This document shows positions 12,014-21,139 of a stretch of DNA of 64,000 nucleotides, one piece after another (positions within the stretch are counted from its first letter, which is position 1; each line of letters starts with the position of its first letter). Source of the DNA: Symsagittifera roscoffensis (lineage: Eukaryota > Xenacoelomorpha > Acoela > Convolutidae). The position numbers and the translations under genes were made by a program. The stretch lies in contig NC_087065.1 of the NCBI RefSeq assembly GCF_963678635.1, positions 51,406,452-51,470,451 of the forward strand. Direction: 5' to 3'. Below the pieces are notes generated by a model. The model was not told the origin of the DNA, did not search any database, and saw nothing but the letters and a program-made list of their open reading frames with translations.

Positions 12014-12327
12014 ATTCTATTATTCTCCCGAATAATGTTAGGTTTTTCTCTCCCCCCTTTTTTTCCTTCATTAAATACTGAATTACTGACTATATGCAAT
12101 CTATACTTTATTTAGGTGTAAGCCATATTTAAGTTTAAGTTTAAGCTATAAGTTTAATCAGTTCCTTCATTTATAAATTCCTTGGTTATTAGCGAGAGTT
12201 TATAAACTGTCCTCTCCTAACTTTCGGCCCCCGAATTGGTTGAGGATTCGTCATATTCGTCTGACCAATTCCCCTCTCCCCCATTGGGCCTGGAGCGCCC
12301 GATATTCTTCCTCCCCAATGGTATGTC
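12014..12327 (-). other. Region between env-like ORF and polypurine tract
   Basis: No intact ORF. On the minus strand just after the env-like stop, another frame remains coding-like for about 25 codons, suggesting the envelope reading frame was longer before a frame change. The rest is AT- and pyrimidine-rich non-coding sequence. Confidence 0.4.
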
Positions 12328-12822
12328 TCATTTCGTCAAAGAGGTCCCTAATTTTGGGGCTATCACTGGGCCTCCTCCTCCTAGCCCTTGCTTGATCCAC
12401 CTTTTTACTCTCGTGGAGCTCCTTTTGTGCTTGTCGACGAAGGTCGTAGCTCGGTTCTTCATCTCGTAGAGCACGGCCTCTATTTCATTAATTTCGTACT
12501 CAATGCCTTTGAATGCCAGGTAGGTTAGATTCACAAATGCTTCCGTAGTGATGTTGTCACCGCAGATCTTGCCATCCCATTCTTTCCAGCGATCCGCCAA
12601 CATATACTGATGTTCCTGGAAGGCTATATCGAGGAGTGTCCGATTAATCGCAGGGACCGCGGGGAATGGTACCGAAACCCAAGAAGTTTCCATTGCGCTC
12701 GCAATGATGAGGGGAGTCTCCGCCATGAACACTGCTCCGGCGGTATGGTTGATCGTCACTGCCGATGAGGGCCATACTCCAAGTAGCAAGAGGATTACCA
12801 GCCCGACCAGCCATGAGTTCAT
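12328..12822 (-). CDS. Envelope-like glycoprotein ORF, truncated
   Basis: A 164-residue secreted-type protein encoded after integrase, where Ty3/Gypsy retroviruses carry env. Residues 1-21 form a hydrophobic signal peptide. N-glycosylation sequons lie at N25, N60, N90 and N98, and a furin-type RVKR sits at 138-141 followed by a glycine-rich stretch. This matches the surface subunit and cleavage site of a class-I-like envelope by layout only. The predicted membrane-anchored subunit is absent: the frame stops 23 residues after RVKR and no transmembrane segment follows in frame. A split or spliced envelope, or a decayed one, is possible. Family identity was not established. Confidence 0.6.
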   Translation of the reverse strand: MNSWLVGLVILLLLGVWPSSAVTINHTAGAVFMAETPLIIASAMETSWVSVPFPAVPAINRTLLDIAFQEHQYMLADRWKEWDGKICGDNITTEAFVNLTYLAFKGIEYEINEIEAVLYEMKNRATTFVDKHKRSSTRVKRWIKQGLGGGGPVIAPKLGTSLTK

Positions 12823-13321
12823 ATGTAGATTACAATTTACGATCTAAACAGCAATAATAATAAAAAAGAAAGACTAAATGAATAAGACCATCGCATCCCT
12901 AAGTATCTGATTTTCCCCTGGAATTTGGAAAACCTATAACCATTAAAGTATAACCATTAATTTGAATAAAGATTTCCCTTAAGTTTTAAGTTTTGGTCTC
13001 CCCCCTTATGAGGTTATAGCAAAAAAAATAATTTTTTTTTAATTTTTTTTTTTTGGAATGCCCTATTTTTAAAATTTTTTTTGAGGTCCTTATTTATCTA
13101 GCTAATAAGTATAACGGGGAAAGAAAGTTTTAATAGTGTTTGTTTGATTGGTGTTGGAGTTAGCCCCGCTCGAACTCGTCAATCCCAAAGCGAACAGGAG
13201 GTCGCCGTCTACGACTAGGTCGGCCCTCGCCCTCTGCCTCGGGCTCTTCACTCAACTCCAAGGACTCGTTAGGTTCTGGTGGAGCAAGTTCCTGGTCCGC
13301 TGGCGCGTTCGGATGGTCGTC
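12823..13321 (-). other. Spacer between integrase and env-like ORF
   Basis: AT-rich, containing long A/T runs near 13020-13080 and the last coding-like part of the pol tail near 13150-13320, where another frame is open. In related elements an env splice acceptor would lie here; none can be called with confidence. Confidence 0.35.
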
Positions 13322-14452
13322 TTACCTTCTGGTCTCCAGTTCGGCTGCGTCGTAAGTCTCCACTACTTCGGCTTCGATTTGGTTCGGATCCTCTATTGGG
13401 TTAGGGCTCTCTAGGGGTTTGTCGTTCAACCGGGCATTCGGAGGTAGTCGTGGGGTAGGTAACCTCAATGATCTTAACTCGTGGGTCTCTCCAATAGCCA
13501 TTTCCAACTCGTCGTCTCTAATTCCAGGGTCGTCAAAGAATCTGACCGACCGTGAAGGGGTCGGACGCTTAGGGTGGGAAGCCTCGTTGGATTGCGGGTT
13601 GTCCTCTACATACGGCTTCAACATGTTAAAATGCAAATACCGGACCTTTGCGGGGGTGGAGGGTTTGGCCACCTTGTAATTCACTTCAGAGACTTTGGCC
13701 AAGACCACATAGGGCCCATCGCATGGTAGGAAGAACTTCTTCGGCTTTATCTTCTCTTTCGCCCAAACCCACACTTTGTCCCCCGTCGCGTACGGTTCTC
13801 CATGAATTCTTTTCCGATATTGATCCTTCTGGCGTCGCTGATTAGCTCCCAGTAGCCTTCGAGCGCTGCTATGGGCGTCTTGGAATTGCTCGTCGAGCCA
13901 TTCTACAAACCCATCCTGTGTCGGAACTTCGTCGTAGGGTTTTGGGTAGAACAGGTCGATTGGGTACTGGCATTCCTGTCCATGTACTAGATTGAAAGGG
14001 GTCGCACCGGTTTTTCGGTGGATGGTAGTATTATAGACGAAATTCAAGTAGGGCAATACTGTATCCCATGTCCAGGGGTTGTCCGCGCAGTACTTTGAAA
14101 TGACGTCCGCGATTACCCTATTGTGACGTTCTACCTGTCCATTGCCTTGGGGGTGGTACGGGGAAGTGCGGGATTTATCGATCCCCAGCAGTCGGCACAT
14201 TTCGAGGATGAGATTACTCCCAAAGTTCTTCCCTTGATCGGTGTGCAGGATGTTCGGTGTCCCAAACTTGAGTACCCAGTTCTCGACTATCTCCGGGGCC
14301 ACCTCTGCCGAATCCGTGGATACAAGTGGGACGGCAATTGCATACTTCGTGAACAAGTCCGTCATCACTAAGATGTGCTTCGCACGAGACTTTGCTGCCA
14401 ACGTCACGGGCCCTAGAATGTCCGCCGCCAATGTGTTGAATCGGATCCCCAC
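13322..14452 (-). CDS. Integrase (C-terminal part of Pol)
   Basis: 376 residues open from a Met; the true domain starts upstream across an in-frame stop. It catalyses 3' processing and strand transfer of the element cDNA. The catalytic triad is visible: D11 (AADILGP), D72 (LHTDQGKNF) and E108 (NGQVERHN), with 35 residues between the second and third (DD35E). A GPY/F-type module follows (DGPYVVLAKV, near residue 245). No chromodomain is seen; the tail is proline- and acid-rich. It is in the same frame as the RT ORF upstream, so the stop at 14522-14524 splits one polyprotein. Confidence 0.9.
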   Translation of the reverse strand: MGIRFNTLAADILGPVTLAAKSRAKHILVMTDLFTKYAIAVPLVSTDSAEVAPEIVENWVLKFGTPNILHTDQGKNFGSNLILEMCRLLGIDKSRTSPYHPQGNGQVERHNRVIADVISKYCADNPWTWDTVLPYLNFVYNTTIHRKTGATPFNLVHGQECQYPIDLFYPKPYDEVPTQDGFVEWLDEQFQDAHSSARRLLGANQRRQKDQYRKRIHGEPYATGDKVWVWAKEKIKPKKFFLPCDGPYVVLAKVSEVNYKVAKPSTPAKVRYLHFNMLKPYVEDNPQSNEASHPKRPTPSRSVRFFDDPGIRDDELEMAIGETHELRSLRLPTPRLPPNARLNDKPLESPNPIEDPNQIEAEVVETYDAAELETRR

Positions 14453-14521
14453 TTTAAACGGGACAAGCCCAGCGACCCTCTTTTTTCCTCCTGTGCTCCG
14501 CGCTGCACAAGTGAGGCACCA

Positions 14522-14524
14522 TTA
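14522..14524 (-). pseudogene. In-frame stop inside the integrase zinc-binding domain
   Basis: TAA interrupts the HHCC module between its histidines and its CLTC pair, while the frame before and after is identical and strongly coding. It prevents a full Pol unless read through, edited, or a sequencing error. Confidence 0.75.
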
Positions 14525-16318
14525 TATTTTCTTCTCCACGTCTTTCCTCATAGTGGGCCACCAGAACAGTTGAAGAATTCGAGCGAGGGTCTTTTCAACT
14601 GCAAAGTGTCCGCCGCTAATCTGCGAGGAGTGCAGCTGGTTGAGGATCTCCTTCCGCCCGGTTGCAGGAACAATCGTCTGCAATACCGGACGCAAGTCAT
14701 CCCTTGGGAACCATTTTTTATAGAGCACCCCCGCCCCTCGGATACTTAGTTCGTTCCATCTAGACCAGTAAGCTAGGGCCTCGGGTCCGTACTGTATCGC
14801 CTGCTCTTTGGGAATGAGGTTTGTCCCCAGAGATGGCATATCACACGCGTCGCCTCCCAACTCCGCCCAATAGAACACCTGAGACATCGCGTCATCCTCT
14901 CTTTGCAGAGTCGATATTTCAGAGGGCGTCCGTTCCCAGGTAATCGTTTCTTCCTCGTCCTCTTCCTGGGTCTCGCTGATCATTGTGACAGTTTCGACTT
15001 GGTGCTGCTTTGCTTTCTGTAAGGCCAATTCGAGGGACATGGGCTCTGGGCAAGACCCGAATGCCTTCTCCTTCTCCCCTGGCATCCAGTCGGGCCCTTC
15101 TTCTAGCATCCTGGAAAGGCCATCCGCATATCCATGTTTAGCCCCAGCTCTGTGGATTACATTGAAGTCAAACTCTTCAAGTTGCTGTTGCATTCGGAAG
15201 GTCATTCCATCGGGTTCCTTCTGCCTAAAGAGCCATTGAAGGCTGGAGTGGTCGGTGCGAAGGACAAATATTACCCCCCAGATGTAGGGTTTGAACCATT
15301 TCACCGCTTGCACCACAGCCAAGGCTTCTCTTTTTGTCGTTGAGTAATTCGTCTCTGTTTTTGATAGTACCCTGCTAGCGTACACAAGTGGTCTCTCCTC
15401 CCCGTTGATGACGTTCGAGAGTACAGCGCCCAAGCTGGTATTGCTCGCATCCGTGTCCAATATAAAGGTTCCCGTATAGTCAGGAAATTCCAGAACTGGG
15501 GCCGTAATAAGCTCTTTCCGTAGTCTATCGAAGGCTGTCTGACATTCGTCGTTCCAGATAAAGGGCACCTTCTTTTTCGTCAAAGAGGACAGGGGACTCG
15601 CAATCCCAGCAAAGTCCTTCACAAATCGACGGTAGTAATTGCAGAATCCGAGAAAAGACCTCACCCCCTTAACTGTTTTGGGCACTGGCCAGTTCTCAAC
15701 CACTTCAACTTTCTTGGGATCCATTTGGATACCTTCATTTCCAATTATGTGGCTCAAATAAGTCACCTCTTTCTGTACCAACCTGCATTTCTTCGGCTTC
15801 AGTTTCAAATTTGCCTCCCGTAGTAGCTGGAAGGTAGCCTTCAGGTGTGCAAAATGGTCGTCTTCGCACTTGCTATACACCAGCACATCATCGAGGAATA
15901 CTAGGGCCAACTTCCAAAGGTGGTCCCGAAACAATTCATTCATGAGCCGCTGGAACGTTCCTGGAGCATTGGACAGCCCAAAGGGCATCATAACGTACTC
16001 ATAGAATCCTCCATCCGGTGTCACAAAGGCTGTCTTGTGTCGGTCTTCCTCGGCTACAGGCACTTGCCAATACCCACTCACCAGGTCGAGGGAAGAGAAG
16101 TACTTCTGCCCGTTAAGAACACCGAACGTTTGATGTATCTTCGGAATCGGAAATGCGTCCTTGACCGTTACATCATTCAGCTTCCGATAATCCACACAGA
16201 ACCGCCAACTCCCGTCTTTCTTCGTTTGCAAGACAATTGGTGCACTATAAGGGCTCTTTGAGGGTTGAATCACCCCTTTCTCCAGCATGCTCTTAACTTC
16301 GTCCCTGATGATCGGCAA
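14522..16318 (-). CDS. Reverse transcriptase, RNase H and integrase zinc region (Pol)
   Basis: 598 residues. RT copies element RNA to DNA: 'YSAPIVLQTKKDGSWRF' near 24-40, catalytic D78 in SSLDLVSGYW and FLDD at 141-144 (the usual YxDD box with F). RNase H follows with 'ILDTDASNTSLGAVL' and 'TKREALAVVQAV', then 'LRTDHSSLQWLF'. The end holds the integrase histidine pair (HSSQISGGH); the matching CLTC cysteines lie just past the TAA at 14522-14524, in the same frame. The upstream join to protease is out of frame near a G7 run at 16338-16345. Confidence 0.93.
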   Translation of the reverse strand: MPIIRDEVKSMLEKGVIQPSKSPYSAPIVLQTKKDGSWRFCVDYRKLNDVTVKDAFPIPKIHQTFGVLNGQKYFSSLDLVSGYWQVPVAEEDRHKTAFVTPDGGFYEYVMMPFGLSNAPGTFQRLMNELFRDHLWKLALVFLDDVLVYSKCEDDHFAHLKATFQLLREANLKLKPKKCRLVQKEVTYLSHIIGNEGIQMDPKKVEVVENWPVPKTVKGVRSFLGFCNYYRRFVKDFAGIASPLSSLTKKKVPFIWNDECQTAFDRLRKELITAPVLEFPDYTGTFILDTDASNTSLGAVLSNVINGEERPLVYASRVLSKTETNYSTTKREALAVVQAVKWFKPYIWGVIFVLRTDHSSLQWLFRQKEPDGMTFRMQQQLEEFDFNVIHRAGAKHGYADGLSRMLEEGPDWMPGEKEKAFGSCPEPMSLELALQKAKQHQVETVTMISETQEEDEEETITWERTPSEISTLQREDDAMSQVFYWAELGGDACDMPSLGTNLIPKEQAIQYGPEALAYWSRWNELSIRGAGVLYKKWFPRDDLRPVLQTIVPATGRKEILNQLHSSQISGGHFAVEKTLARILQLFWWPTMRKDVEKKI

Positions 16319-16974
16319 TTTTGCGGGAGATGTTCGATGGGGGGGATCTTGATAGGGGCCGAGTCTCCAGTATCAATCCGATGTGTCACCAATTTAGTTT
16401 GGCCAAGTTCGGCATCTGTCAAAGCGAACACATCTCTATAAGTACTGATCAACTGTTTCAGCCTGTCCCTCTCCGTTCCTGTCACTTCGGGAGCTGCCAG
16501 TTCTAGAATCTTCTCTATATCTTCATCTAGATGTCGTTTAGCCTGTACTTGAAAGTCCATCGACCCTTCCTCTTGCATTCCCTGCGCCTCGTGGTCCTGA
16601 CTGATGGGGGGCAAACCTTCTACAACATCCCCCATTGCATATGATGACTCAACGTTTGACCCACCACGAGGAGTGTGTGGTTCGCTTAAGGGGGTACTAT
16701 GCGACGAGTTTACGTCCCAGTAATTATCATCCTCTGGCGGGTGTTTAGGGTATGAGGTCACCTTCAATATTTCATATTGCAGGGGAACTATAGATCCCTC
16801 TTTGCGTCCCGTCCAGAGGTTGTCACACTGGAAATCTAACGAGCATTCAAGCTCCTTTAAAGACCGAAGTCCTATGATCATTTCCGCTTTCAGCTCAGGC
16901 ACCACCAGGGCTTCGACCTCATCGTCGATTGACCCTAGCTCCAAATTAGCCGTCACCCATCCCTCGACTCCCAC
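16270..16974 (-). CDS. Protease-RT linker region of Pol (frame-shifted segment)
   Basis: 234-residue segment in a third frame. Its start continues the protease fold ('MIIGLRSLKELECSL'). Its end, 'LVTHRIDTGDSAPIKIPP', is the conserved lead-in to Ty3 reverse transcriptases. The last ~20 residues are out of frame relative to RT; the frame switches close to a run of seven G at 16338-16345 on the plus strand. The switch into this segment lies near 17000-17020. Both look like single-base indels within one original Pol. Confidence 0.75.
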   Translation of the reverse strand: MGVEGWVTANLELGSIDDEVEALVVPELKAEMIIGLRSLKELECSLDFQCDNLWTGRKEGSIVPLQYEILKVTSYPKHPPEDDNYWDVNSSHSTPLSEPHTPRGGSNVESSYAMGDVVEGLPPISQDHEAQGMQEEGSMDFQVQAKRHLDEDIEKILELAAPEVTGTERDRLKQLISTYRDVFALTDAELGQTKLVTHRIDTGDSAPIKIPPIEHLPQNCRSSGTKLRACWRKG

Positions 16975-16994
16975 TTGCCTTCCATCCGCTGTTT

Positions 16995-17471
16995 CTAGTG
17001 TCCCTTTGTAGGGCCGTAACGGTGGGCTGTAGTCAAATTATGGTACACCTCGCTTCGTATTAGGTTGATCGTAGCCCCCGTATCCACTAGTGCTTTTACC
17101 GGTAGCCCGCCCAAAATCGCTTCCGCTATTAGCCCGAATGGTGCTTCGGGCACTCGGCAAACACTCACGAATTCCAAGGAACTCTCTGTCTGATACTGGA
17201 TACTCGTGAGGTGTTTAGGTTCTTCCAGTCGACTGGGGGTCGTTTGGTGGAATAAAGTCTGAACCTGCTCTGTTCCTCGAAAGCCTTCGCCTCTCATTTG
17301 CACCTGAGGGCTCGTCGTGGGGTCCAAGCGGTACACAGAGGGGTTGGAAGTGGGGGATGGGTGATTTACTCGCTGTTGATTCTTTATCTCGGCCGGGACA
17401 AAACCTCCCTGATGCATATTCAATGCCCCGGCCCTTGGTAATTTAAATGATCCGAATTTTTCTGGGGGCAC
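16995..17471 (-). CDS. Aspartic protease region of Pol
   Basis: 158 residues opening in the -1 frame relative to gag and overlapping its end (17420-17471). The catalytic motif ALVDTGATINLI is near residues 130-141, characteristic of retroviral aspartyl proteases that cleave Gag-Pol. The open frame ends at 16995 by a frame change and protease-like sequence continues in another frame. The overlap plus slippery site implies expression as Gag-Pol. Confidence 0.85.
   Translation of the reverse strand: MPPEKFGSFKLPRAGALNMHQGGFVPAEIKNQQRVNHPSPTSNPSVYRLDPTTSPQVQMRGEGFRGTEQVQTLFHQTTPSRLEEPKHLTSIQYQTESSLEFVSVCRVPEAPFGLIAEAILGGLPVKALVDTGATINLIRSEVYHNLTTAHRYGPTKGH
17391..17447 (-). promoter_or_regulatory. 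-1 ribosomal frameshift signal (slippery heptamer plus stem-loop)
   Basis: On the minus strand the gag frame reads CAT TTA AAT, giving the heptamer T TTA AAT (plus coordinates 17441-17447), a perfect X XXY YYZ. After a 7-nt spacer, GGCCGGG (17427-17433) can pair perfectly with CCCGGCC (17391-17397) around a 29-nt loop. A -1 shift here moves exactly from the gag frame into the protease frame, within the 52-nt overlap and after the zinc knuckle. Confidence 0.8.
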
Positions 17472-18061
17472 TCCTTCGCAAAATGACCCGGCTGGCCGCA
17501 GCCAAAACAGTTCCCACGGGGTATCTGGTTTTTCATTTCGTAACGACCTCCAAGGCCAGGAGATAAGTTCGATCTATTCTCGCCGGGTTGGGTTTCGTAT
17601 AGTTGTCGGGGTCGTTGGGAAGGTTCCGACCGCGGTAAATTTTCCGGGTGGGGAACGGGGATGATAGAATTAACAAACCTACCCATCATGGCCGTCATGT
17701 TCTGCATCTGAGCTAATAGATCATTCTGGACACTCACCAGTTGGTCGATGCGGGGGTCATTGCTCGCCTGCTGACGTCCCTGACTAGCTCCCACTGGTTG
17801 GTTTCGAGGGATCTGTCCGCCTACACTCCGACCAGCCTCAGCACCCGGCTCTGGGACATTTTTGGCAACCCTCGCAAGGTGCATCTTTCTCCGGTTCCGG
17901 GCCCTGGACGTTTTATTCACAAGATCCAAGGCTTGGGCACGGGCAACTGCTTGCGCTAGGCTTTCAAGATCTTCTCGCAGAAGTAGGTCTTGAAGGTCCA
18001 CGTCAAATAGCCCGTCTATGAACTGTTCTCGGTTCATATCGTCTCGAGCTTGAGCTCCCAC
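17420..18061 (-). CDS. Gag, nucleocapsid half
   Basis: 213 residues ending in gag stop 17420. It contains a CCHC zinc knuckle, CFGCGQPGHFAKEC, near residues 185-198, the RNA-binding nucleocapsid motif. Upstream it is glutamine- and arginine-rich. The capsid half lies in another frame (18034-18522); the frame change is near 18115, where the minus strand has a G-rich run. Followed by the frameshift site at 17441-17447. Confidence 0.85.
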   Translation of the reverse strand: MGAQARDDMNREQFIDGLFDVDLQDLLLREDLESLAQAVARAQALDLVNKTSRARNRRKMHLARVAKNVPEPGAEAGRSVGGQIPRNQPVGASQGRQQASNDPRIDQLVSVQNDLLAQMQNMTAMMGRFVNSIIPVPHPENLPRSEPSQRPRQLYETQPGENRSNLSPGLGGRYEMKNQIPRGNCFGCGQPGHFAKECPQKNSDHLNYQGPGH

Positions 18062-18522
18062 ATTTCCATTAGCAACATCTCCAAGTGATCGGATTCGCCG
18101 AGAGAATTCCCTCGACCCTCCTTGTCTCCTTGCATCAGACTTTTGAACTCCGCCCTAGCCGCTGCTTGAGTTTGGAAGGGCATCATACGCTGGTCTAGTT
18201 CGGCCAGCATCCGTGCAAGTGTTGGCGCTGGGAAACCGTCTTCCTCCTCTCTGAAGTGGGCTGGCATACTGGTAAATTCATCCAGAGCCCATCCTGTCAG
18301 ACACGTAGGCAACAACATCCGAGCCTGTTCATCTTCCCATCTGTTAGCATCCGCAACCCAGGCGAAATGCTTCCTCCAGTCGGCCCAGTTTTGATAGCTA
18401 CTGGAGGGAAACCGATCGGGGCGACTGGTGCCAAAGCCAAAGACTCCCTGCTGCCTGTCCAAAGCGTTCGCTGCCGCCACAGCAGCCTCTGCCAATGCAG
18501 TTCTATCGTCGTTGTTCATCAT
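18034..18522 (-). CDS. Gag, capsid N-terminal half
   Basis: Begins at ATG 18522, about 55 nt inside the primer-binding site, the first Met of the element. It encodes the capsid-like N-terminus ('WADWRKHFAWVADANRW', 'LLPTCLTGWALDEF') typical of Ty3 Gag, which assembles the particle. The last ~25 residues of this open frame are out of frame; the original frame continues at 18061 and below. Confidence 0.8.
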   Translation of the reverse strand: MMNNDDRTALAEAAVAAANALDRQQGVFGFGTSRPDRFPSSSYQNWADWRKHFAWVADANRWEDEQARMLLPTCLTGWALDEFTSMPAHFREEEDGFPAPTLARMLAELDQRMMPFQTQAAARAEFKSLMQGDKEGRGNSLGESDHLEMLLMEMWELKLETI

Positions 18523-18577
18523 CGTGTTTGCTCACGGGATGGTTGTTCGTTCATTTGCAACTTCAGTCTAGGACAAA

Positions 18578-18595
18578 GCCCACCCCGGAGCGCCA
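18578..18595 (-). promoter_or_regulatory. Candidate tRNA primer-binding site
   Basis: On the minus strand TGGCGCTCCGGGGTGGGC starts with the expected TGG right at the inner edge of the 5' LTR. I could not assign the tRNA with confidence. Confidence 0.5.
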
Positions 18596-19564
18596 CACAC
18601 AGTCTTACGAAGCTATCCCTTTTACCGTGCTAAAGCAGGGGGCACTAAGGCTCGGTATTAACGACAATCCCGAAAGGTTTATTTTAGTGGTAAGTTGTCC
18701 TCTACTGTATTCTATTGCCCCCCCCCCCCCCTGGTCAGTGATGCTCTTGCTCGCTATATCTCGCTTGAAGTCGCGTATAACGAAATCCTTTCTCTCAAAT
18801 GAATTCAATATATATAAGTCTGAATGAATACAAAGGGCCTACTAGTTCGGCCAGCGTATAATTTAATAATATACAGCAGAATGGTTTGCGATCTGTACAC
18901 GCTCAACAATTTCTTCTCTGCGTACTCGGTCAGTACACGTGTCGACTAAGCTCTCTGTCTTGTGCTAGCTTCTGATCTAACTAATACTCCACAAGGCACT
19001 TCGACTTGCGTTCTTACTTCACTCGCTGTGAAACAATTAACTGATGAGTTCAGATAGCGACCACAACTGGGACCTACTGAATCTTACGCTCGTTAACTCG
19101 TTCTCTTTAAAATCCGCTCTCTAACCTCCACTTCTTATCTCTATTTGTGCTCCGTTTTTGTTAAAGTCACGCCACTTCATATCGGTGCTGTCATCCCCTT
19201 AATCACAACCGCCCCCTATGGTTTTCCCTTTTACCTACTCCCCCTGTCAAAGCTGACGGGTCCCAAGTCCGGGGTTTTTATCGACTTGTTCACGTTTTGT
19301 AAATACATCCCCCTGCGGTTGGCATCGTAAACCGGGTAAGTACCGAAATCGTATGATTCTTATCAGTTAAATCCCCCCTTCGCTACTTACTTAAATACCA
19401 ACTGACTTCGGTGTCAAATCTTGACCCAAGCAACAAAGTCATACGATCCCAATAAACTAACCATAACCCGATTTTGAGCCAAATTTACTAATATTTTCCC
19501 TATCATGTTAGGATAAAATACACGGTCGGTAAGTCGAAAATTTGCTAGAATTACCGATTCTACA
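18594..19564 (-). repeat. 5' LTR of Ty3/Gypsy element
   Basis: Partner of 11070-12001. It carries an extra ~37-bp segment near 18861-18900 and a longer poly-C run near 18718-18731. The short open frames repeated in both LTRs are chance ORFs. Confidence 0.93.
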
Positions 19565-20467
19565 GTTAGGTTTTTTAATCTTTAAATCTGAGGTGAAAAC
19601 CTTTTTTTTTTCATCTTCTTTCTTATACGAATTTTTTGCCGCAATATTTATGGTTGAAAATTTCTGCGCTAAATTCACAGCAAAAGGCGTATGTTTTGTT
19701 ACAGTGGGAATTAACCGTAACTGTAGGCATCTTAAAGCAATAATTACTCACAAGATCCGATTTTATGATTGAAACAAATCGCTGCTTTACAATTTTCAAA
19801 ATTTAATATTAATTTCCGAAACAACTTTCAAAACTTTTTGACAATTTATGAAAAAAGTACAATTCAATAAAAAAAATATAAGAGTACAGTCCTTCCTCTG
19901 CACAAAACTGTTCTGAAAATGCTTTCGGCTACCATCTAGAGCTTTGTATAGTGCTATCGGTTAGCAGAGGTTTCGTTCTTCTAAAATCTGCAGATTTGAC
20001 TATGGAAAAATGGCCTGGTTAGCAAGCTGTTCGATCACCATCAGTCGTTTTCACAAAAAAAAATGCGTGTCGGAACATCCCCAATCTGGTTGATTAGTGT
20101 TGCGTGCTTAACTGTTCCGAGCAGGTACGCACACAAAAATTTTTCCTGCACCTTTCTATTGGGTAGGTAGATTAATGGTATCTTTTTCGTTAGGTAGATT
20201 AATGGTTTAATTGGCTATTAAGTATCAAAATAATGACGTTGGTCTTTCCAAATAATTTTCATTTGATTAAATTGAGTTCTGATCTCTCTCAATAAAATCG
20301 TTAGATGCCTCTTTATCATAACTGTCATATTAGGTAGGCATTGAGCAAACATTTCTTTTTTAAAAAATTATAAGCCATTTTCGAGCATTTTTTGGAAGAC
20401 TTTAACTGAAAAGCTACTGGTTTATGCCGTCATCTCCTATCTAAAAAATAGAAGGAGCTGCATTCAA
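19565..20467. other. AT-rich stretch with short duplicated motif
   Basis: No exon seen. The motif 'taggtagattaatggt' occurs twice at about 20163-20206, and a shorter relative near 20332. Confidence 0.4.
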
Positions 20468-20755
20468 GGTGATATTTTACAATAGGTGGTAAGTTCAATT
20501 TCAATAGCTGGATCGCTTTTTGTTATACTTCGCACATTATTTATAATTTATTTCAAAAGCCAAATTTTTCGGGGAAAAAAAGTGTAAAAATTGAGTCTTA
20601 GAATAGCATTTCATTTGGCAGAGTAATGTAATTACAAAAACTATCTAAATAGTAGAACAATTAATTGGAAATGAAATGACTATATTATGCACAATAGTTC
20701 TGAAATTTATTACATGTACTATACTCAGAATAACCACCTATTGTAACATATCACC
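20468..20755. mobile_element. 288-bp MITE with ~23-bp terminal inverted repeats
   Basis: Left end GGTGATATTTTACAATAGG (20468) and right end, reverse complement GGTGATATGTTACAATAGG (ending 20755), match except at one position and continue with GTGGT. The interior is AT-rich and non-coding. No clear target duplication. Confidence 0.8.
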
Positions 20756-21119
20756 ATAACAATTACAAAAAATTTTGCTTAAATCCAGATACTTAAAGAT
20801 ACTCTTTTGCCAAATCCAATTGCTGAAAAGTCCAGATACTTCTTTGCCAGATCCAATTGCTGAAAAATGATGCCTAAAAAATGGTACCATAAAGAAAAGA
20901 TTAGTTGGTTAGTTAATGGACCGATTGGCTGATTTTCACCATTGCCGATACAAAGATTAATTTTTCTCAGAAAAGTTTTTGGTAATTGTATCTGCCTAAC
21001 AGCTAAGTCAACTTTTCTTTATAGTAGTTTTAAGACAGTCTATATGAATTTTTCTCTTTGCAGTTTTTTTTTCACTGTTTCAAACCCAAGTTTAATTTAG
21101 TTTTGTTTGTTTTGTTTTT
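20756..21119. other. AT-rich non-coding stretch
   Basis: Contains a short direct repeat ('ttgccaaatccaattgctgaaaa' and 'ttgccagatccaattgctgaaaa', about 20806-20868). No gene seen. Confidence 0.5.
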
Positions 21120-21139
21120 TTGACAAATTTCCAATTTAT

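Larger units (their letters stand above)
11070..19564 (-). mobile_element. Ty3/Gypsy LTR retrotransposon with env-like ORF, recently inserted, disabled
   Basis: About 8.5 kb on the minus strand, bounded by direct LTRs 11070-12001 and 18594-19564. Order from 5' to 3': LTR, PBS, gag with zinc knuckle, -1 frameshift site, protease, RT, RNase H, integrase with GPY/F-type tail, env-like ORF, purine tract, LTR. GC content is higher than in the surrounding DNA. There is an apparent single-base frame change in gag near 18115, frame changes near 17010 and near 16340, and an in-frame stop at 14522-14524 in the integrase zinc region. The LTRs differ at roughly a dozen positions plus a ~37-bp indel and a poly-C length change. 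Low LTR divergence suggests recent insertion, so some breaks could be assembly errors. No convincing target-site duplication was found. Confidence 0.95.

Noticed and set aside
13322-14452. Chromodomain at the integrase C-terminus
   Set aside because: The tail is proline- and acid-rich without the aromatic cage pattern.
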